In this document: in pieces, positions 7,170-11,726 of the stretch
Numbering within the stretch: position 1 is the first letter of the stretch
Layout of the letters: the number at the start of each line of letters is the position of its first letter
Assembly: GCA_964624465.1 (NCBI GenBank)
Contig: CAZUZD010000196.1
Span: 1 to 11,726 of the forward strand
Reading direction: 5' to 3'
DNA: 11,726 bases
Origin: CAZUZD01 sp964624465
Lineage (GTDB): Bacteria > Planctomycetota > Planctomycetia > Isosphaerales > Isosphaeraceae
Notes under the pieces: model-generated
Database searches by the model: none
Seen by the model: only the letters and a program-made list of their open reading frames with translations
What the model was told of the DNA's origin: nothing
Position numbers and translations under genes: made by a program

Positions 7170-8953
7170 GGCTGAGGGCTCGAATCTCCGCGGAGCAGGA
7201 ATCTGAGCTGCGCGGCCAATCCCTGGGGCTTTTCCAGTGGCAAGAATCGCTTGCGACCCTGGACTTCAGTGAACCATCGCTCCAGCAGCGAGGGTACGTT
7301 ACTACCGTTCGGCGCAGGACCAATCCAGAAGAGCCTCCAGACGGCGGTGATCTTTCCCTCTCGCTCATCGAACGGGGTGCCCCCGGTGGTCCGTGCCTTG
7401 ACGGCGAAGTCTTGCCAGACCAGCACGATGAGCGGGGTGCCCGGAAGCCGGCCGGGGCTGATGAAACGCTGGGTCACGCCCTTGGCAGCGGCCTTCAACA
7501 CTTCTTCGTAATAAACGTCCGGGGCGAACGCACGGCGATCCTGCAGGGCGGTCGCGTCGGGATTCAACCGGTAGATGGAGCCGTCGTCGTCGGCGGTGAG
7601 CAGGTAAAGGGAGTCACCCGTCAGCGCACCGGCACCGGCCGTGGCGGCGAACTTCTTCAGCTCCTGGAGCGTCTCGCCACCTTGGGCCTTCTTCAGGTCA
7701 TCGGTCAGGACGAGCAGCACGAGGGCCTTACCCGGTAAGGGCCGGTCGTCGGCAACTACGATGGCCTGTGGTGGCAGGGCGTCCTGGTTGTTCAAATCCT
7801 CAGGCTCCACGCGATCGAGCTCGATCCGTAGCGTCCGGGCCGGTCCGCTGACGAGGTCCGTCTTGGCAAACGAGAACTCGTGTCCCTGGGACATTGCGCG
7901 GGGTTCCAGGCGGATCGACTGGACCGCGGGCGTCAGCCCGTCGCCAGAGAGATCGGCGTCGGCCTGCACACGATAGCGGACCGTGACCGGTTCGGTCCGT
8001 TCCGTATTCAAGGCGACGTTGAGCCGCGCCGTCGACGCTGACCGAGCGTCGAACGTACGGAGGTTCGGTTCGACGGACCAGCTCAGTCGGGCCTTGGGGT
8101 CGGGGACGACAACCGTCACCCCGCTGACGGCACCGGCGGCCATCCGGGGCGCCGGCTTGAGGGCGACCCGGAGGTCGCGGTCCCCCTTGCCTCGGGCCGT
8201 TTCGGTGATCGGGCGGCGATTCAGGTTGAGGGCGGCCACGATGCCGCCTGCAGGGATCGTCACGACCCCAGGTGCGTCCCTGGGGCCGGTCTCAACCGTG
8301 TAGTCGTTACCGGTGGCCGTGCCGTCCAGCGAGTAACCGATCTCCAGGGGCTGTTCGGCCGGCCGATCGAGCCTGAAAAAGACGGTGATCACCGGCCGCT
8401 GGTCGCTGAACACAGCCTGGACCGGACCGGTAGACGGGTCGCCTTCCTTCTGGAATGAGAGAGTCACCTCGTAAGGCGGCAGCGGTGGGCCGCTCCGTAC
8501 GAGCTCGATCGGCAGTTCGACCCGGCTCCGCGCCGGATCGAGCTGGACGTTGGGTCCGCCCTCCAGGGAGACGGTGATCACGTCACGTGCTTCGCGACGT
8601 GGGCCGGCATCTTCCGGGAGTTGCGGCTCCAGCCGTTCGAGGACGAGCTTCGCATCCTCGCCACCGATCGGGATCGTCACTTCGGCAGCCGGCTGCCGCT
8701 GGTAGTCGACCCCCTCGGCTGCCTCATGGGCGGCCAGCGAGTAGCCGACCTTCAGCGAGGTGCCGAGGCGTCGGTCGGTCCGGAACCGCAACGTCACCTT
8801 GCCGTCGGGACCGAAACCCTGCTCGGGCTCGGCCTCGACCGAGAGTGTAGGGGGTGCCGGGCCGCTCACATTCAGGTAGAAGGCCGCCGACAGCCCCAGC
8901 AGTGTGAACGCATAAGCGGTCAGCCAGCCAGCGATCTTGACGTCAGACTGCAT
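7166..8953 (-). CDS. Membrane-anchored protein with Calx-beta-like domains
   Basis: The 595-residue product has one N-terminal membrane helix (9-29), with the rest predicted outside the cytoplasm. Three beta-sandwich regions follow, at about 35-150, 163-282 and 286-401. The first two carry the Calx-beta pattern: VGYSLAAHEAAEGVDY then VTIPIGG, and IGYSLDGTATGNDYT then VTIPAGG. Calx-beta domains occur in calcium-binding and adhesive surface proteins. The third is more divergent (VTVRYRVQADADLSGDG). The C-terminal part (408-590) begins with a hydrophobic strand, ALVLLVLTDDL, and ends with IVLVWQDF and WRLFWIG strands. It could be an alpha/beta fold of VWA-like shape, but a complete metal site is not visible. 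GGAGGG eight bases before the ATG is among the strongest ribosome sites in the window. It likely acts as a scaffold or ligand-binding subunit. Confidence 0.75.
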   Translation of the reverse strand: MQSDVKIAGWLTAYAFTLLGLSAAFYLNVSGPAPPTLSVEAEPEQGFGPDGKVTLRFRTDRRLGTSLKVGYSLAAHEAAEGVDYQRQPAAEVTIPIGGEDAKLVLERLEPQLPEDAGPRREARDVITVSLEGGPNVQLDPARSRVELPIELVRSGPPLPPYEVTLSFQKEGDPSTGPVQAVFSDQRPVITVFFRLDRPAEQPLEIGYSLDGTATGNDYTVETGPRDAPGVVTIPAGGIVAALNLNRRPITETARGKGDRDLRVALKPAPRMAAGAVSGVTVVVPDPKARLSWSVEPNLRTFDARSASTARLNVALNTERTEPVTVRYRVQADADLSGDGLTPAVQSIRLEPRAMSQGHEFSFAKTDLVSGPARTLRIELDRVEPEDLNNQDALPPQAIVVADDRPLPGKALVLLVLTDDLKKAQGGETLQELKKFAATAGAGALTGDSLYLLTADDDGSIYRLNPDATALQDRRAFAPDVYYEEVLKAAAKGVTQRFISPGRLPGTPLIVLVWQDFAVKARTTGGTPFDEREGKITAVWRLFWIGPAPNGSNVPSLLERWFTEVQGRKRFLPLEKPQGLAAQLRFLLRGDSSPQP

Positions 8954-8980
8954 CGCGAGATCCCTCCAGAGCGGGCTGGC

Positions 8981-9946
8981 CTAGTAATCGTCGGCGCCGC
9001 GGACTCGACGGCCCTTGGACTTCTCGGGTCCTGGCGGCGGCGGGGGTTGGGACGGCCCCGCACCGGGTCCGGGAGGCGGGGGTGGTGTCGATCCCGCACC
9101 CGGTCTGGAAGGAGGGGGTGTGGCCGGCCCAGCATTGGGTCCGGGAGACGAGGGCGGGGTCGGCCCAGCATCTGGTCTGGGGGGCGGGGGAGGTGGTGAT
9201 TGAGGAGGAGGAGTCGCTGCTCGCTGTCCGGGTCGAGCGGCCTCCTCGAAATCCCCTTCGGTCGGATCGGTCTGGTCGTCAGCCTGCCCGCCCTCGCCAG
9301 GGCGGGCGACGGCGAGTGCCTCGGCGAAGAGTCGCCACTCCTTCACCAGGGTGCTGGCCTGCTGGCGGACGTAGAGCGTCAGGACCAGGATGAGGCCTGC
9401 CTCGCCCAGTGCGATGAACAACGGCAAGGCGATCTCCCGGTACGGCACGCGATTGCCGTCAAGCCGCAGGTTCCAGAGCGTTGCTGCGAAGCCGATAGCC
9501 GGGATGAAGAACGCCACGACCTCTCCGAGTCGCCAGGTCCATCGTTGACCCTCGAGAATCATGTCGCCCGTCTTGCCGATCTCGTTGCGGAGCTCCAGGC
9601 GAGAGTGGCGGCGGTAGAGCCGCCGGAAGACATGAGAGAGGGCGTCGATCGGCCAGCCTTCCTGCTTCAGTTCTGGCTCGGTGCTGGCATCACCCAGGTC
9701 GCGCGTCCAGGATCCGATCCGGACAGCCTCACCGACCAGAGTCACGAGCGCCAGGCACACCAGGGCGTGCGCGGCGATCATGACGCCGCCGACCGGCTCG
9801 GCCCAGCCGGACTTCCACAGGCCCGAGACCGCCAAGCCGGCCAGTCCCCCGGCGATGGCAACGGCCAGCAAGGCTCCCGGCCAGGTGGGAAAGCGAACGG
9901 GCAGGACCGATCGTTCGGCCTCGGCGGTGGCGCTCATCTCGTTCAC
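8981..9946 (-). CDS. Four-helix membrane protein with proline-rich repeated tail, possibly MotA/TolQ/ExbB-like
   Basis: The 321-residue product has membrane helices at about 23-43, 53-73, 141-158 and 171-192. A basic cytoplasmic loop (about 76-140, with RRLYRRHSRLELRNEIG) separates the first two helices from the last two. This two-loop-two layout with a paired third and fourth helix is that of MotA/TolQ/ExbB proton-channel subunits, but the signature Gly/Thr motif is only faintly seen (FFIPAIGFAATLW). A charged segment then leads into a proline-rich tail (244-308) ending in a basic KSKGRRVRG. The GTG start overlaps the upstream stop as GTGA; an ATG three codons in has GGAG at eight bases and may be the true start. 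The tail is expected in the cytoplasm. An unrelated four-helix protein is quite possible. Confidence 0.7.
   Translation of the reverse strand: MNEMSATAEAERSVLPVRFPTWPGALLAVAIAGGLAGLAVSGLWKSGWAEPVGGVMIAAHALVCLALVTLVGEAVRIGSWTRDLGDASTEPELKQEGWPIDALSHVFRRLYRRHSRLELRNEIGKTGDMILEGQRWTWRLGEVVAFFIPAIGFAATLWNLRLDGNRVPYREIALPLFIALGEAGLILVLTLYVRQQASTLVKEWRLFAEALAVARPGEGGQADDQTDPTEGDFEEAARPGQRAATPPPQSPPPPPPRPDAGPTPPSSPGPNAGPATPPPSRPGAGSTPPPPPGPGAGPSQPPPPPGPEKSKGRRVRGADDY
9026..9172 (-). repeat. In-frame proline-rich repeats (four units of 12-13 residues)
   Basis: These encode the end of the four-helix membrane protein. The units read DAGPTPPSSPGP, NAGPATPPPSRP, GAGSTPPPPPGP and GAGPSQPPPPPGP: an AG doublet followed by a proline run about every 12 residues. 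On the + strand this appears as G-rich tracts. Such tracts change length readily by slippage, and proline runs usually act as flexible spacers or ligands for SH3-like or WW-type domains. Confidence 0.75.
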
Positions 9947-11726
9947 TCCAACTCGATTTCGGCGGGGAAGCGCACGCCCTCAGGCCCCTTCAGGCCAGGG
10001 CGACGGACCTGACGGACCCGGCCGGTCTTGCGGTCGCCGCGGGCGACGACCTGGTATTCGTCCTGTGCGTGAGACTGCGTGTCCCGCGGCTGGTAGATTT
10101 GCAGGCCAAACCCATCGGTCAGGAGCCTGGTCAGAAGGATCTCGGCCTCCTGGATCGCCTTGGTCCGCGGAACCTCGGCCGTGGCGCGCCAGAAGTCGTC
10201 GAAAAGGGCGTCGCGGTCATACCGGTAGCTCGGGTCATCGTTCGCCAGGTAGCCTGGCCACCGTGACAGGTTCATCAGCATGCGGTCGCGGCCAGGAAGC
10301 GACGCATCCTCAGTCAGTAACTTCAGGAGATCGTCATAATGCGGCGGAGCAGGGCCGGCAAAGGTTTCGACACGCGTCGGTCGCCTCGGGGCATGCGCTG
10401 CCCCCTGCCAGCCGAAGGCAACCAGCCGGGGACGGCCAGCGTCGGCTCCCGTGCCGCCGAACCGGGGCGGATCCACGTCGCAACCCTCGGCCCGGAGTCG
10501 GTCGATTGACGGTGGCTCGGAGAAGGACCAGCAGGCGGGTTGCACCTCGATTCCACGCGATCGCGCCCAGTCCCGGGCCCGCCTCAGCACGCAGTCGAGC
10601 GTCGACGCAGATTCTGCATGGGCTGACACTGCAGCCGTCAGGCCGTCCAAGAGCGGGCCGAGCAGCACCGACGGATCGTCCGGGCTCGGGTTGCCGAGAG
10701 CCCTGTCCAGCTCGGCCACGAAGATTGCCCGGATCGGCTCACGGAGCGTCTCGGGCGCCTGACCATCGCGAAGAGCGACGACTGCAGCCAGGGGTGAACC
10801 CGCTGCGGGCGTGCCGAGGCTGAACTCCCCCTCGATTAACTCGGGGCAGGGAGCGTACCGGGCGCCTCCGTCGGCGACGGCACGGCCCAGCGGCAGGGCC
10901 GAGACTGCCGACCAACGCGCCGCGGGTGTCGAGGCGACCGACAACCCTTCGGGCCAGCGCCAGTGGCCCGTCGCAGGGTCGGATTTGGGCCAGATCTCGC
11001 ACCAGGCCGTCTTCGTCAAGACTTCGCGCAGCGCCGCCAGGGCGGGGTCCTGGCTGCGGGCGATCTCGTCGAATCTCGAGCGACCTTCGTCTCCCTCCCC
11101 TTCGGCGGCCATCCGGAATTGCTGTCGAAGGCTCTCATGCGTCTCGATGGCCTGGTCGAGTCCAATCCGCAGCAGCTTTGGCAAGTTCTCTCGGAGCAAC
11201 CCGACCTGGGCGGGCTCACGGCCGGGGGCCGGCTTGGCGACGTGCTGCATCCAGTCAAGCCAGGTCAGTAGCTCGGTGGGTGGCTCTGGGCCAAGGCTGT
11301 AGCGCAGCTCGGCAGGTGCCCGGCCGATACCGGGGCGGACGACAACGTAGGTACCCGGGGCGCTATTGGCCACCACCCACTCGATCTTGGTGCCGGCCGG
11401 GGGCGGACCAGCAAGCGGTCGCGGCTCGAGGGTGTCGTCGTCGAGGTCGGGAAAGAACGTCACTCCTGACTGCTTGAGACCGACGTAGAGGCGGCGAGCC
11501 AGTTCCCGGAACGGCTCACACCACCGGTCCTCCGGGCCACGGGAACGCTCGTAAGCCTTTGTGAATGCAGCCACTGCGCGATCGGCATCAACGTGGCCGC
11601 CACGGGTCCTGTCGGGTCTCGAGTGGACCAGGTCCCAGCCCGCCCCTTCCACGTCGACCCAGCCTGGCCAGTCCGGCTGGCGAGCGCGGAGCCCTGTCAG
11701 CAGCGGCTGGGCATCGATCAGGGCCT
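9943..11726 (-). CDS. Large protein of unknown function, 5' end outside window
   Basis: The frame is open to the right edge of the window (at least 594 residues seen). A GTG at 11652 is in frame, but upstream codons (reading ...LLTGLRARQPDWPGWVDVEG) continue with normal composition, so the true start is outside. I do not recognise the family. There is no membrane helix or signal peptide in the visible part, so it is probably cytoplasmic. It is rich in Trp, Arg and Pro and alternates helical stretches (ENLPKLLRIGLDQAIETHES; the segment before and after LLGPLLDGLTAAVSAHAESA) with strands (TKIEWVVANS, TYVVVRPG, PRLVAFGWQG). The C-terminus (DEYQVVARGDRKTGRVRQ) is basic and beta-rich. Its stop overlaps the start of the four-helix membrane protein (GTGA), so the two are probably made in step and may interact. 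Confidence 0.7.
   Translation of the reverse strand, partial: ALIDAQPLLTGLRARQPDWPGWVDVEGAGWDLVHSRPDRTRGGHVDADRAVAAFTKAYERSRGPEDRWCEPFRELARRLYVGLKQSGVTFFPDLDDDTLEPRPLAGPPPAGTKIEWVVANSAPGTYVVVRPGIGRAPAELRYSLGPEPPTELLTWLDWMQHVAKPAPGREPAQVGLLRENLPKLLRIGLDQAIETHESLRQQFRMAAEGEGDEGRSRFDEIARSQDPALAALREVLTKTAWCEIWPKSDPATGHWRWPEGLSVASTPAARWSAVSALPLGRAVADGGARYAPCPELIEGEFSLGTPAAGSPLAAVVALRDGQAPETLREPIRAIFVAELDRALGNPSPDDPSVLLGPLLDGLTAAVSAHAESASTLDCVLRRARDWARSRGIEVQPACWSFSEPPSIDRLRAEGCDVDPPRFGGTGADAGRPRLVAFGWQGAAHAPRRPTRVETFAGPAPPHYDDLLKLLTEDASLPGRDRMLMNLSRWPGYLANDDPSYRYDRDALFDDFWRATAEVPRTKAIQEAEILLTRLLTDGFGLQIYQPRDTQSHAQDEYQVVARGDRKTGRVRQVRRPGLKGPEGVRFPAEIELE

Noticed and set aside
6642..9946. Zorya-type defence system (ZorA/ZorB)
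   Set aside because: Only the rough membrane topology is shared. There is no OmpA-like peptidoglycan-binding domain and no ZorC, helicase or nuclease gene, and the neighbours are exported proteins.
1..11726. CRISPR array, tRNA or rRNA genes
   Set aside because: No regularly spaced identical repeats, no tRNA cloverleaf and no conserved rRNA segment seen on reading. The repeated tracts at 9026-9172 are coding proline repeats.

Overview
The window is strongly GC-rich (by eye) and split in two. The left 1.9 kb is mobile-element debris on the + strand. The remaining ~9.8 kb is a compact block of seven co-directional minus-strand genes. GC richness, the IS66 subtype (ending WLPWNYREAL) and the envelope-protein families (exported VWA protein, Calx-beta-like protein, proline-rich membrane protein) suggest a planctomycete, perhaps of the Isosphaeraceae/Gemmataceae type. 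That assignment is inference; there is no marker gene here.

Left region (1-1882): a small ORF (82-378) that may be the C-terminal beta-barrel of a Mu/TnsB-type transposase runs, with a 4-nt overlap, into an IS66 transposase whose N-terminal third is missing but whose DDE residues remain. Starting at the IS66 stop codon are two ungapped 118-bp direct repeats (87/118 identical by hand count). About 200 bp with no recognised gene follow, then a perfect 10-bp-stem hairpin that probably ends the minus-strand operon.

Right region (minus strand, transcribed from 11726 towards 1883): (A) a large unrecognised protein cut by the window edge; (B) a four-helix membrane protein with a proline-rich repeated tail, of possible MotA/TolQ/ExbB-like layout; (C) a membrane-anchored protein with three Calx-beta-like beta-sandwiches and an alpha/beta C-terminal domain; (D) a single-pass protein with a helical extracytoplasmic part; (E) an exported protein with SH3-like segments and a von Willebrand A domain with an intact MIDAS; (F, G) two paralogous exported ASKHA-fold proteins resembling Ppx/GppA and apyrases but with divergent phosphate-binding loops. 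A-B, C-D and D-E overlap by 4 nt (GTGA, ATGA, TTGA), which implies translational coupling. An AT-rich gap with an extended -10 promoter candidate precedes F-G, so these two may also be expressed separately.

My reading is that B-G form a multi-protein cell-envelope assembly: membrane base (B, D), anchored adhesive or scaffold beta-sandwich protein (C), metal-dependent protein-binding module (E), and two extracytoplasmic nucleotide or polyphosphate-binding enzymes (F, G). I know of no described system with this composition. Its function is not deducible from the sequence alone.
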